Assembly: GCF_048544455.1 (NCBI RefSeq)
Contig: NC_133538.1
Location: 452,923,311 to 452,987,310 of the forward strand
Direction of reading: 5' to 3'
From: Silene latifolia
Lineage: Eukaryota > Streptophyta > Magnoliopsida > Caryophyllales > Caryophyllaceae
Length of the DNA stretch: 64,000 nt
The first letter of the stretch is position 1. The number at the start of each line of letters is the position of its first letter. The translations under genes and the position numbers were made by a program. Below, piece after piece: positions 36,328 through 46,568 of the stretch. The notes beneath the pieces are model-generated. The model was not told the origin of the DNA, searched no databases, and worked only from the letters and a program-made list of their open reading frames with translations.

Positions 36328-37410
36328 CTACTCGTCGTCATCACACATTTCACACGGATCTCCTCCACCTTGAACTCCGGGTCTCTCTCCTCCTCTCTCC
36401 TCCTCCGCTCCTCAGCTCGAGCTCTCTCCACTGCCACCTCCGGGTCCTCGTCCTCCTCCTCGTCAGCAGACTCCGGGTACCCCTCAGGTGGGAACCGGAA
36501 GAAGGAAGGGTGTAGTCAACCCTCTGGAATCGGTCTGTGTCGCCGTAAGTGGTACTCGTACAGAGGATGCAAGGCAAGAGCCATGTCCCTCTCCATACGA
36601 GCCTGATGCGCTACAATCTCAAGCAACAAACCGTAAACGGCGCCCCTTGGTCCATGACCGCGGGCGCCACAAAGGGAGGAGGTGGTACGAAAGTATACGG
36701 TAAGACCGGCTCAGTCTGTGTCTGGTCAGTGGGAGTGGGGGTAGGAGTAGGAGTGGTAGTGGGAGTAGGGGTCGGATCAGGAGTAGCCGTGGAAGGCTGG
36801 GCACTCCCTGACGGGGTAGACCCCTCTCCGGTCTCAAGACGCGGCTTCTTGGCGGCGGGTGCAGCAGGAGTAGGTCTGGGTGGAAGGAGAAGGTGAGGTA
36901 GTGGTGGCGGAGGGCGGCGCCCTATCAACGGGGAAGGGGCTCAAGACGGGGGAGAGTGTCATAAGGTAAGTCTACAGACAAGGAGCCGTCAATCTTCCAA
37001 GTCTGGTAGTCTGGGGTCAGTCAATGCTTAGAAAGCATGGCGTCCAGACTCAGTAGCCTACGGTAAGGCTATGCCACCGCAGGCAATGGTTCCCGTCTCC
37101 TTATTCCCCTGGCTCAGAAGGTAGTGGGCAGTCAAATAAGTTATGTTGAGGGTAAAAGGACCCTCGCAGTCGATGTTTAGGTAACCGCCCAGGATGGAGA
37201 GCTCGGTGTTGGTCATGTTTTTCGGCTCCTTTCGGCCGAAAATAGTGTTCCCCATCAGTCTAAGGAAACAGCGGACAGGGGGAAGGTGGACCTGATGGAG
37301 CTTTCGCTCCCTAAAAGTGGTCTAGGCCAGACACCGCCAAAGTTGACGGTAAACCTTCCTCGGGGCAGCAGTCAAGCCCGTAGAGGAAAGGTCAAGTAAC
37401 CTACCAAACT
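36328..37410 (-). pseudogene. ATH-C env-position ORF, C-terminal part
   Basis: Continues the protein interrupted by CHR-B at 37411-37415. Contains MGNTIFGRKEPKN, TELSILGGYLNI, FTLNITYLTAHYL and TIACGG, parallel to the ATH-1 ORF. A Pro/Thr-rich tail with (TP)n-like repeats (about 36700-36800), AVMDQGAPF and an acidic end stopping at 36328-36330 follow. Several frame changes occur, so it is dead. The same block order as 22393-23842 of ATH-1 supports the assignment. Confidence 0.7.
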
Positions 37411-38529
37411 CCCCTTGTAACACCCCCATACTCCAAGTGCCTTACCAGGACCACTCAGGTATGAAGATATTACCATCTCGGTTACCCGAGGCATGATATT
37501 CATAAGACAATAACGAAACAACTTAAATGATATAACTTTAGTGAGAAGTACAACTGAAACCAAATCCCAAAATACGGGTACAAGTTCTTAAAACCAACTC
37601 GTCTCATAAAATACTTTGAAATGTCATAAAACTAAAAGACTACAAATGGAAGACTTCTATCGTCGACGGTGGCACATCCCACCTATCCCAAGACTCAACT
37701 CAAACTTGCTCAATTACTGCTCACCATCCCCGAATGGATCACCGCAGGTTTACAAAACAACAACCGGGGTCAGTACTAATCACACAACTCAATATATCAA
37801 CAATAAGATAAACAGACAGCTTAACCGTCACACACACACACAATCACACCAATCCCAACAATCTCAATCACCGACTGTCCACTGGACCAGCCTTGCCAGT
37901 GGGGGACCGCAGCCGTACCCACCCAATCCCCGCTCCTCATAATGAGCGATAACCCTGTCCATTAATGTGAACATTCCCTTCCGTGGCGGGTTCCACGAAG
38001 GGCGAAACTAGGGCGTGAAGCCACTCCCGCAAGTGACTCCACTCAGCCGAGGACACGCCTCGAGAACCAGAGACAAACAATCACAATCAACAAACCGTCA
38101 CAATACAATTACTATATTATTCAATCAACCACAACACATCAACAATCATCCCATTATGGGACTAATACTGAGTAGGAAATCCTACCTGGAAAGCACAACT
38201 ATCAGACGGTCTCTACAGCTGTATCAAAAAGCTTTTTCTACGAAACCTCCTCCTATCATACAATATACAAATGCTACCAAATCACAAACTACTCAAAAAC
38301 CCCCAAATCCCTAGATTAGGGTTTAACCAACTTAAAGGAAAGACAACAAAAAGGGTACATAGATCTTTCCCTTGACGCAAGGATCTCAACGGTATAACAA
38401 ACGATGAAAACCGACCTTCCAAACTCCGCGATTTGCTAACAATGCGATTAAGATAATGAACGTACTTGCTTTCTCTCTTTGACAGTAAATTAGGTTTTGC
38501 AAAAGTGTTTAGGATGATGACGGAAAATG

Positions 38530-38537
38530 TTATATAT
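38530..38537 (-). promoter_or_regulatory. TATA-like box of CHR-B LTR promoter
   Basis: ATATATAA on the minus strand, about 50 bp downstream of the nearest palindrome, as in CHR-A. Confidence 0.5.
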
Positions 38538-38587
38538 CTTAATCGCTTAATTAACAAAACCCGAGAAAAACTCCCCGTAAACCGGCT

Positions 38588-38735
38588 ACTCGATCGAGTA
38601 TCTAAGGTACTCGATCGAGTACCCCCTTACTCGATCGAGTATCCTAGTTACTCGATCGAGTACCCAACAGGTCAGAAACTATTTTAAAACGCAACATACC
38701 CTTACTTGACAGAGTAAGGCCTACTCGATAGAGTA
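38588..38735 (-). repeat. Palindrome array in CHR-B left LTR
   Basis: ACTCGATCGAGT at 38588, 38609, 38629 and 38650 (steps 21, 20, 21) plus two degenerate copies (CTTGACAGAG, CTCGATAGAG). Confidence 0.95.
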
Positions 38736-38783
38736 CCCAAAGACTCATAAATACGGAGTATTACAGTCTTCCCTCCTTAAAAA

Positions 38784-38803
38784 GAACTTCGTCCCCGAAG
38801 TTC
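38784..38803. repeat. Hairpin near CHR-B polypurine tract
   Basis: GAACTTCGTCCCCGAAGTTC, identical to CHR-A 28811-28830. A second, different hairpin with the same GTCC-type loop, GGTTACGTCCCTGTAACC, is at 38986-39003 and has a relative in CHR-A at 29393-29408. Confidence 0.8.
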
Positions 38804-39029
38804 AAACCACAACTAAACAAAGATACTCTCACAACACTTCCGACTCTACAAACAAAATGAAACTCAACATAAAACATGTTACTAACCCAACTCATCCCGA
38901 CAAACATACCGACACGACATACAAAAAGGGTATAAAACTCTTAAAAACTCTTCGCGATCATCTCCTATCCCCCTAAAAGAAACAAGGTTACGTCCCTGTA
39001 ACCATACATACCTGATCAAAAAGAAAAGG

Positions 39030-39931
39030 TTAACGCTCTTTCATAGCTTCCTCTGGCTCCCATGTAGCTTCCTCAGTCTCGTGGTTAGACCAAAGGATCT
39101 TAAGCAAAACTGTCTCACCACTCCTAGTCTTCCTAACCTTTCGGTCAAGAATCTGCTTAGGCACCTCAAGATATGATAAGGACTCATCTAGCTCTAAGCT
39201 CTCTGCCTCTAACACATGTGACGGGTCACTCACATACTTCCGCAGCTGCGATACATGAAACACATTATGCACTCTCTCTAGCGCAGATGGTAAAGCCAGA
39301 CGATATGCAACTTCCCCAACTCGCTCTAAGATCTCATAAGGCCCAATAAACTTCTGACTTAGCTTGCCTTTCTTCCCAAATCTCATAACCCCACGCATAG
39401 GAGACACTTTCAAAAGAACCTTGTCCCCAACTTGAAATTCTATGTCCCGCGATGTAGATCAAAGATAACTCTTTTGCCTATCCCGAGCCGCTCTCATCCG
39501 TTCCCTGATCATCTTAATCTGTTCCACCATCTCATGCACCATCTCTGGTCCTAAAACCACTGCCTCAGCACTATCATCCCAACAAATTGGACTCTTACAT
39601 CTCCTCCCATACAAAGCCTCAAACGGTGCCATACCAATACTAGTGTGATAGCTGTTATTGTAAGAAAATTCTATCAAGTCCAACCTCTGTTCCCAGCTAC
39701 CACCAAACTCCATCACACAAGCTCGCAACATATCCTCAAGAGTCTTTATTATTCTCTCATCATGTCTGTCTGTCGCAGATGAAATGTCTTTGTACTCGTC
39801 TTCAAAGTTGTTCCCAACGATTCCTGCAACTCTTTCCAAAACCTTGATATAAATCTCGCATCTCTGTCAGACACTATGTCCTTAGGGACTCCATGTAACT
39901 TAAGCACATTCTTTCGATAGGCCATAGCCAA
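39030..39931 (-). pseudogene. CHR-B integrase C-terminal half and chromodomain
   Basis: The frame opens at 39931 with [24 protein letters not shown], which carries the second catalytic Asp of integrase. After a frameshift near 39800, LDLIEFSYNNSYHTSIGMAPFEALYGRRC follows. The final block 39413-39030 has KLSQKFIGPYEILERVGEVAYRL and VFHVSQLRKYV, then the chromodomain end ILWSNHETEEATWEPEE. The usual HPQTDGQ motif is garbled at the frameshift. A stop lies at about 39458. The chromodomain reads chromatin marks in this lineage and steers insertion. Confidence 0.88.
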
Positions 39932-40531
39932 TTGTGCTTTAGTTCATGTATCTTTCATTGGAACAAAGTGAGCTGACTTGGTCAGTCGATCCACTATTAC
40001 CCAAATCATGTTGTTATCTTGTTGACTCTTTGGCAAACCCACGATAAAATCCATGGAAATGTATTCCCACTTCCACTCAGGTACCGTTAAAGACTGAATC
40101 TTACTTTGTGTTCGTCGCTGTTCCCCCTTAACTCTCTGGCATGTCAAACAACGGGCCACAAACTCAGCTGTCTCTTTCTTCATTCCAGGCCACCAAAACG
40201 TATTCTTTAAATCCTTATACAACTTATCTCCACCTGGATGAACTGAATATGGTGTGCAATGTGCTTCTGTCATGATAGTCTTTTTCAACTCCTCATCATT
40301 AGGAACACAACACCTACCATCAAACCTCAAACTACCGTCTGTATGAATAGAAAATCGGGACACTGTCCCTTTCTCTACTCCAGCTCTCCACTCCACTATC
40401 TTAGGATCCAACGCCTGCTTACCTCGAATGTCATCATAAAACTCAAGCTGCACTGTCAGATCACCCATGGCATCTCCTTTCTGCATCATATGTATCCCAA
40501 ACCTCGCTACCTCATCTCTCAGCCTCATCAA
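39932..40531 (-). pseudogene. CHR-B integrase N-terminal half
   Basis: Zinc-binding HHCC segment: EAHCTPYSVHPGGDKLYKDL, then RCLTCQRVKGEQ. The first catalytic Asp is in WEYISMDFIVGLPKS. The frame ends at a TGA (about 39941-39943) in DT*TKAQLA, where the same frame goes on into the next block, so one nonsense change separates them. It overlaps the RNase H end in another frame at 40528-40531. Confidence 0.9.
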
Positions 40532-41637
40532 AGATAGAGTCGTATTACGAGAGAATGTACACTCTTCCTACTCAAAGCATCAGCAACTACATTGGCCTTC
40601 CCTTCATGGTAGATAATTTCCATGTCATAATCGCCAATCAGCTCCATCCATCTCCTCTGTCTCATGTTCAACTCCTTTTGAGTGAAAATATACTTGAGAC
40701 TCTTGTGATCAGAAAATACCTTAAAGATTGCTCCATAAAGGTAATGTCTCCATATCTTGAGAGCAAACACCACTGCACCCAACTCCAGATCATGAGTAGG
40801 GTAGTTCTCCTCATAAGGCTTCAATTGCCTAGAAGCATAGGCAATCACTTTATCGTTCTGCATCAACACACATCCCAACCCATTCTTTGAGGCATCTGTA
40901 TAAACCTCAAAGTTCTCGATCCCCTCAGGCAATGCTAAGATAGGAGCTGTGGTCAAACGCTCCTTTAATGTTTGGAACGCCGTCTCACAACTCTCATCCC
41001 AACGAAACCTGTTCTCTTTCCTCATCAACGCTGTCATAGGTCTAGCTATGTTGGTGAAATCCTTCACGAACCGTCTGTAGTATCCAGCTAAACCCAAGAA
41101 ACTCCTAATCTCAGCAACATTCTTTGGTGCTTCCCACTTTGTCACTGCCTCAATCTTCGCCGGATCCATAGCTACTCCCTCCTTAGAGATCACATGCCCC
41201 AGAAAAGCAACTTTCTCTAACCAAAACTCACACTTGGACAACTTAGCATACAACTCATGCTCCCTCAAAGTTTTCAACACGATCCTCAGATGCTCCTCAT
41301 GCTCCTCCTTAGTCTTAGAGTAGACTAAGATGTCATCGATAAATACCACCACAAACTTGTCCAAAAACTGTCTGAAGATTCTGTTCATCAAATCCATAAA
41401 CACAGCCGGTGCATTAGATAACCCAAACGGCATCACTACATACTCATAATGGCCATACCTCGACGTGAAAGCTGTCTTTGGTATGTCCACCTCTCTAATC
41501 TTCACCTGATGGTACCCCGACCTCAAATCAATCTTGGAAAAGATCAATGCACCACTCAACTGATCAAACAGGTCATCTATCCTTGGCAAAGGATACTTGT
41601 TCTTCACCGTCACTCGGTTCAGCTCCCTGTAATCTAT
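40528..41637 (-). pseudogene. CHR-B reverse transcriptase and RNase H
   Basis: [53 protein letters not shown] and the catalytic [12 protein letters not shown]. Then [29 protein letters not shown] (connection) and RNase H with [46 protein letters not shown] and VVADALSRK. All catalytic residues I expect are present. The RT start lies in the previous ORF: a TGA at about 41636-41638 replaces the Cys codon of [10 protein letters not shown], so the gene is split by one nonsense change and is otherwise intact. Confidence 0.93.
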
Positions 41638-42429
41638 TCACAACCTCAAACTCCCATCTTTCTTCTTCATGAAAAGAACTGGTGCTCCCCATGGTGATAC
41701 ACTAGGTCTAATGTATCCCTTCTCTATCAGATCATCTAACTGTTTCCTGAGCTCCTCCATCTCTTTAGGACCCATACGGTACGGTGCCCTAGAGATTGGC
41801 CTCGTCCCCGGTTTCAACTCCACGGTGAAATCTATCTCCCTCTTCGGTGGCAACCCCGGAATCTCCTCCGGAAAAACATCTGCAAATTCTCCCACCACCG
41901 GTATCTGATCAACTGCCGGACTCTTTATCCGGTCATCTCTCACATGGCATAAGATCAAAGGACATCCCTTCCTCAGGTAAGACTTCAAAGTGACAGCTGC
42001 AATCAACTTAACTTTGGGTTTGACTAGAAACCCACGATAAGACACACTAACACCCTTAGGACCTCTTAAAGACACTTTCTTTTGATGGCAGTCTATCTTT
42101 GCTTTATACTTTCCCAGCCAATCCATCCCAACTATCATCTCAAAACCGTCAAAAGGAAACTCTAGCAAGTCTACAGGGAAATCAACTTGCCCAACTATCA
42201 TAGGTACATCCCTATATAACCTCCCACAAGATACAAACTCACCCGAAGGTATAAAAAATTGCTCACTAACAGACTCATACACCCTCAAACCCAACCGTTT
42301 AACATGACTCGAAGATACAAACGACTGAGAAGCCCCCGAATCAAACAAAACAAAGGTATGAATACCATTAACAAGAAAAGTACCGGTGATAACGTGTGCA
42401 TCCTCCTCAGCTGCTTTCTTCTCCATCAT
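41638..42429 (-). pseudogene. CHR-B aspartic protease and start of RT
   Basis: Protease active site VLFDSGASQSFVSS near residue 27 and the second conserved strand VGMDWLGKYKAKIDC. The linker [20 protein letters not shown] leads into RT ([27 protein letters not shown]), where a TGA ends it. The start of this frame overlaps the gag end by about four bases in another frame, which may be a natural frameshift site or decay. Confidence 0.92.
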
Positions 42430-43578
42430 GAATAACTTTCCACTGGTCTTCTGTCCACCTCCCTAGACAGTCCTGGCTGATGTGGTCGGCTTAGCACCCG
42501 ACCCTTAATTGTTGTTGTTGTTCGTCGGTGGTTTCTGATAAGAATTACCGCTGTTGCGGTTACCTCCACTCTGATAGCTCTGACTTCCCGGTTTGCCCAT
42601 GATCCAGCTCGGTCTATTGCTCGCATAGCTCTGCGCAGTCTCTCGGAAAGTTCCAGTGCACTTGTGCACTCATGTCTCTTGTGACCTACACCACCACAAC
42701 TATAGCAGGTCACTCCCCAACTACCACTAACACTTCCACGGCCACGCCCAAAGGAAGCCCCAGCACTGAACCCCGACCTAGAAGAAAACCCTCTAGACTG
42801 ATTGTGGTTGCCTTTCTTGTGATTAGATTGGCCACCACCCTCGCTCTCAGACTTCCTTTTCTCGCCACCTAACCTCTCCCGAGCCATCTCCACCAACCTC
42901 TCGGCTCTCCCGCCCTCTCTCATAAGCTTCCCTAACATCGCAAGGACTCCCACGGGTAACTTATCCATAATCTTAGGGGTCAACCCCTCTCAAACCTCGC
43001 CGCCAGATTCTCCTCATTCAAACCCATATCCTCATCATACCTAGACTTCTCATTGAACTCGCCTCGTAGTACTCGGCCACGTACATCTCGGCGGTCATCT
43101 TAAAACTGTCAAACTCCTTTCAACTTACTCCTCACATGCTCCGTACAAACTCTTTTCTCATGACCTACCAAAACTCTTCCCAAGGTATAGCAGGTAAACC
43201 TTGGTTCGCATATAACTCCTTAGCACTCACTTTCACCGTATCCCACCACTTGCCAGCTGCCTCCCTCAGATAGAACGCAGCCTGTTCCACTCTCATCTCA
43301 TCAAGACAGTGAACCAAATCTAATATGTTCTCCATCTCTCTAAGCTAGCTATCAAGAAGGTTCAGCTCCCCAACTCCCTTGTACTCTTTCGGGTTAAACC
43401 TCGCTATATAGAGGCTGATTTTAGAGTGATCAACCTCTTTATCCTTATCCTTATCCTTATCTTTCCCCACAGTCTTTAAAGCCTCAGTAAGAGCATCCTG
43501 ATGCTCCAACATCTTAACGATGTCATCTATGTTCATAAGCTCAGCTCTCGCATACAACGCATTCTTCTTGGGCGGCAT
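42426..43578 (-). pseudogene. CHR-B gag
   Basis: ATG at 43578 (MPPKKNALYARAEL), a KDKDKDKDKE charged repeat, then a TAG at about 43345 where SWLREMEN-type sequence usually has tryptophan. The middle (about 43340-42990) is scattered over frames, consistent with small indels. The last part, 42983-42426, contains a Gly/Ser/Arg-rich linker and the CCHC knuckle CYSCGGVGHKRHEC, which binds the element RNA. GAG builds the particle. Inactive in this copy. Confidence 0.85.
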
Positions 43579-43660
43579 CTTGAAACTATAACAGAAAAAG
43601 GGGTGGATATAAACATACGCGCCAAAACCTCAAAACAAGAAAACAAGCTGCCCGGACCCT

Positions 43661-43932
43661 ACTCGATCGAGTTCCCAAACATACTCGATCGAGTAACAGG
43701 CTACTCGATCGAGTGCCCACTATACTCGATCGAGTGCCCCAACATCAGACCCCAAACAGACCTTCTGATCTCTAACATACTCAACCGAGTATCGAGTGAC
43801 CCCCTACTCGATCGAGTGCCCGAGGTACTCGATCGAGTGCCCGAGGTACTCGATCGAGTGCCCAAAAACACGATTCTGGACTCAAAATCGTCAAAAACCC
43901 ACCCGATCAAGTCAGTCCCACTCGATCGAGTC
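43661..43932 (-). repeat. Palindrome array in the CHR-B leader
   Basis: Eight perfect or near-perfect ACTCGATCGAGT copies (43661, 43683, 43703, 43724, 43806, 43827, 43848, 43920) and degenerate ones between (ACTCAACCGAGT, CCCGATCAAGT). Steps are 20-22 bp within each cluster. The array lies in the 5' untranslated leader, about 80 bp from the gag start. Confidence 0.95.
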
Positions 43933-44257
43933 ATGCTAGTTCAGAAACGCTACCCGCATGCTATATCATATCCTAACATGCTAAAAACTTTATAAAACCA
44001 ACGTTATATCATAACTAAGCATATAATGCTACGCATCTTTTCATACGATCTACGAAATCATTATATCATGTTATTAAACGCCACATTGTAAACATCCATC
44101 ATGTTTCTCATTCCAACAACAGTTCTACATATATGATCAACCTTTCTTTCATATTCTCAACTTTCTACTGCAAACATCCAACGGTTACACACACTTCATC
44201 ACATTCACACACAAGCTAACCAAACAACGGATACAACCTTCACATACATCCCCCCAT

Positions 44258-44404
44258 GTGACCGGTTCAAAATTGTAGGGCGAGTTCGCGACTTCAGCAC
44301 GTCTCCCAAGCCTTTGCATTAGCTCCTACAACCTTTACCCCGGGTTCATTTTAATTGACTCCCTATGTTCATTAGGTTCATTGGTTACAGGTTTCAGGAT
44401 CGTC
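44258..44404 (-). other. CHR-B leader block conserved with CHR-A
   Basis: 147 bp next to the primer site, similar to 52673-52819. It contains GGGCGAGTTCGCGACTT and TTTGCATTAGCTCCTACAAC. Confidence 0.6.
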
Positions 44405-44416
44405 GCTCTGATACCA
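44405..44416 (-). other. CHR-B primer binding site (tRNA-iMet-like)
   Basis: TGGTATCAGAGC on the minus strand, two bases from the LTR. Confidence 0.88.
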
Positions 44417-44418
44417 TT

Positions 44419-45750
44419 TGTAACACCCCCATACTCCAAGTGCCTTACCAGACCACTCGTATGAAGATATTACCATCTCTGCTAACCGAGGCATGATATT
44501 CATAAGACAATAACGAAACAACTTAAATGATATAACTTTAGTGAAAAGTACAACTCAAACCAAATCCCAAAATACGGGTACAAGTTCTTAAAACCAATCG
44601 TCTCTTGAAATACGAAATGTCATAAAACTAAAATACTACAATGAAGACTTCTATCGTCGACGGTGGCATATCCCAAACTATCCCAAGACTCAACTCAAAC
44701 CTCGCTCAATTACGCTCACCATCCCCGAATGGATCACCGCAGTTTACAAAACAACAACCGGGTCCGACTAATCACACAACTCAATATATCAACAATAAGA
44801 TAAATGATGACCTTAACCGTCACACACACAAATCACACCAATCCTAACAATCTCAATCACCGATCGTCCACTGACCAGCCCGCTGGGGGACCGCAGCCGC
44901 ACCCACCAAATCCCCGCCCCTCATAATGAGCGATAACCCTGTCCATTAATGTGCACATCCCCTTCCGTGGCGGGTTCCACGAAGGGCGAAACTAGGGCTT
45001 GAAGCCACTCCCGCAAGTGACCCCACTCAGCTGAGGACACGCCTCGAGAACCAGAGACAAACAATCGCAATCAACAAACCGTCACAATACAATTACTATA
45101 TTATTCAATAAACCACAACACATTAACAATCATCCCATTATGGGACTAATACTGAGTAGGAAATCCTACCTGGAAAGCACAACTATCAGACGGTCTCTAC
45201 AAATTTGTATCAAAAGCTTCTTCTACGAAACCTCCTCCTATCATACAACATACAAATGCTACCAAATCACAAACTACTCAAAAACCCCCAAATCCGTAGA
45301 TTAGGGATTAACCAACTTAAAGGAAAGACAACAAAAAGGGTACATAGATCTTACCCTTGACGCAAGGATCTCAACGGTATAACAAACGATGAAAACCGAC
45401 CTTCCAAACTCCGGGATTTGCTAACAATGCGATTAAGATGATGAACGTACTTGCTTTCTCTCTTTGACAGTAAATTAGGTTTTGCAAAAGTGTTTAGAAT
45501 GATGACGGAAAAGATTATATATCTTAATCGCATAATTAACAAAACCCGAGAAAAACTCCCCGTAAACCGGCTACTCGATCGAGTATCTAAGGTACTCGAT
45601 CGAGTACCCCCTTACTCGATCGAGTATCCTAGTTACTCGATCGAGTACCCAACAGGTCAGAAACAATTTTAAAACGCAACTTACCCTTACTCGACAGAGT
45701 AAGGCCTACTCGATAGAGTACCCAAAGACTCATAAATACGGAGTATTACA
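44419..45750 (-). repeat. CHR-B right LTR (5' LTR in element orientation)
   Basis: Partner of 37416-38765, with an array of four perfect plus two degenerate palindromes (45573-45720). Followed by the CCCCT duplication. Confidence 0.93.
45573..45720 (-). repeat. Palindrome array in CHR-B right LTR
   Basis: ACTCGATCGAGT at 45573, 45594, 45614 and 45635 (steps 21, 20, 21), then CTCGACAGAG and CTCGATAGAG. Confidence 0.95.
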
Positions 45751-45755
45751 CCCCT

Positions 45756-46568
45756 AGTGTCATCGGGAAGGTCCGGTTAAAAAACCGGAAGGACACTGAA
45801 GAACTATCAGGGTCAGCCTCGTGTGCCCCGGGGGAGAAGGTAAAAGAGCTGAGAAACTCGAGGCTCAGCTCTAAAAAGGTATGGCCGCTCATAGTGATGA
45901 GCCCGGCCATCCCCGTGCCCCGAAGTAACTAACAAACCGACTCGTAGATACCGAGTCTCTCAAGCGCCGATTTCTCTAGAAATCGGGAAGGTACATGCAC
46001 ACAGCGAAGCAGGTTATAAAATTTCTTACGATGTAAGGTGTTAACGAAAAGTACCTGCGGGTAATCTGGGTGAGGGTCGAGGGAAGTGTCACCTCGGACC
46101 GTGATCGTGCTGTATATAAGCGGATCACCGTAGAAGTGCTAGGAGGGGAAGTTGAGGTGATCGAGCCGGTGCAGCTGGGGATCGCTCTACGACCCCGACC
46201 TCGGAGCTCAAAGCGTGCCCGTGAAGCGACGGTGTGAGGAACTGTGGTCGCTCAAGGCAACACATCGTCGGCGAGTCCGCCACAGGTGTAAGAGTAGAGG
46301 CTGGTGCAGAGGTAGTGGCTGCTGTGGTCACCACTAAAGAGGGACTAGCAGTAGTGCTAGCTGTGGTGGTGACCGTAGAGGAAGTAGCAGCCTGAACTGA
46401 GCTAGCAGTTGAGCTAGCTGGAGCAAAAACTGTCCCTGCAGCTGAAACTAGAAACACTGGGGCTGCAGTGGTGACTAAGGCGGAGGCAGTGGGAACAGCA
46501 GGAGCCACGGTCTCACTCAAAGATGGACTAGAGGTGGTACTGGTAGAAGGTAAAGTACTAGACTCCAT
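45756..46568 (-). pseudogene. ATH-C env-position ORF, N-terminal part
   Basis: ATG at 46568 (MESSTLPSTSTTSSPS) opens about 110 residues made almost wholly of Ser, Thr, Ala, Val and Pro. The frame then changes near 46125-46200, and DPLIYSTITVRGD, HPDYPQVLFVNTLHRKKF and LLRGTGMAGL follow, parallel to DYPQVIFSTSTQRAKF and LLNRTGMSGH of ATH-1. The ORF is cut by CHR-B at 45751-45755 and resumes at 37410. The mucin-like N-terminus is absent from ATH-1, so this domain differs between Athila families. Function unknown. Confidence 0.7.

Larger units (their letters stand above)
37416..38765 (-). repeat. CHR-B left LTR (3' LTR in element orientation)
   Basis: TGTAACACCCCC ... GAGTATTACA. Similar to 44419-45750; the right copy carries extra single-base deletions (for example near 44760 and 44870). 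Array at 38588-38735; TATA-like ATATATAA on the minus strand at 38530-38537, about 50 bp from the array. Confidence 0.93.
37416..45750 (-). mobile_element. CHR-B: near-complete chromovirus (Ty3/gypsy, Tekay/Del-like)
   Basis: LTRs 37416-38765 and 44419-45750 are flanked by CCCCT (37411-37415 and 45751-45755). The primer site TGGTATCAGAGC (minus strand, 44405-44416) and coding on the minus strand give a leftward element: gag with a CCHC knuckle, protease, RT, RNase H, integrase and a C-terminal chromodomain. This domain order defines chromoviruses, and the chromodomain suggests targeting to chromatin. A handful of stops and frameshifts interrupt an otherwise full set. It sits inside the env-position ORF of ATH-C and is the innermost element of the nest. 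Confidence 0.93.

Noticed and set aside
36549..36896. Plus-strand Gly/Val-rich ORF
   Set aside because: Antisense shadow of the Pro/Thr-rich tail of the ATH-C env-position ORF.
38466..38687. ORF with repeated YSIEYP, also at 45451-45672
   Set aside because: Translation of the ACTCGATCGAGT array in the CHR-B LTRs. It is a DNA-level repeat and not a protein.
43661..43932. Regularly spaced palindromic repeats that look superficially like a CRISPR array
   Set aside because: The repeats are 12 bp, spacers only 8-10 bp, copies are degenerate, the host is a plant, and they lie inside retrotransposon leaders and LTRs.
44405..44416. tRNA-like sequence near LTRs
   Set aside because: Only the 3'-end complement of a tRNA (primer binding site). 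No cloverleaf and no A/B boxes were seen, so no tRNA gene is called.
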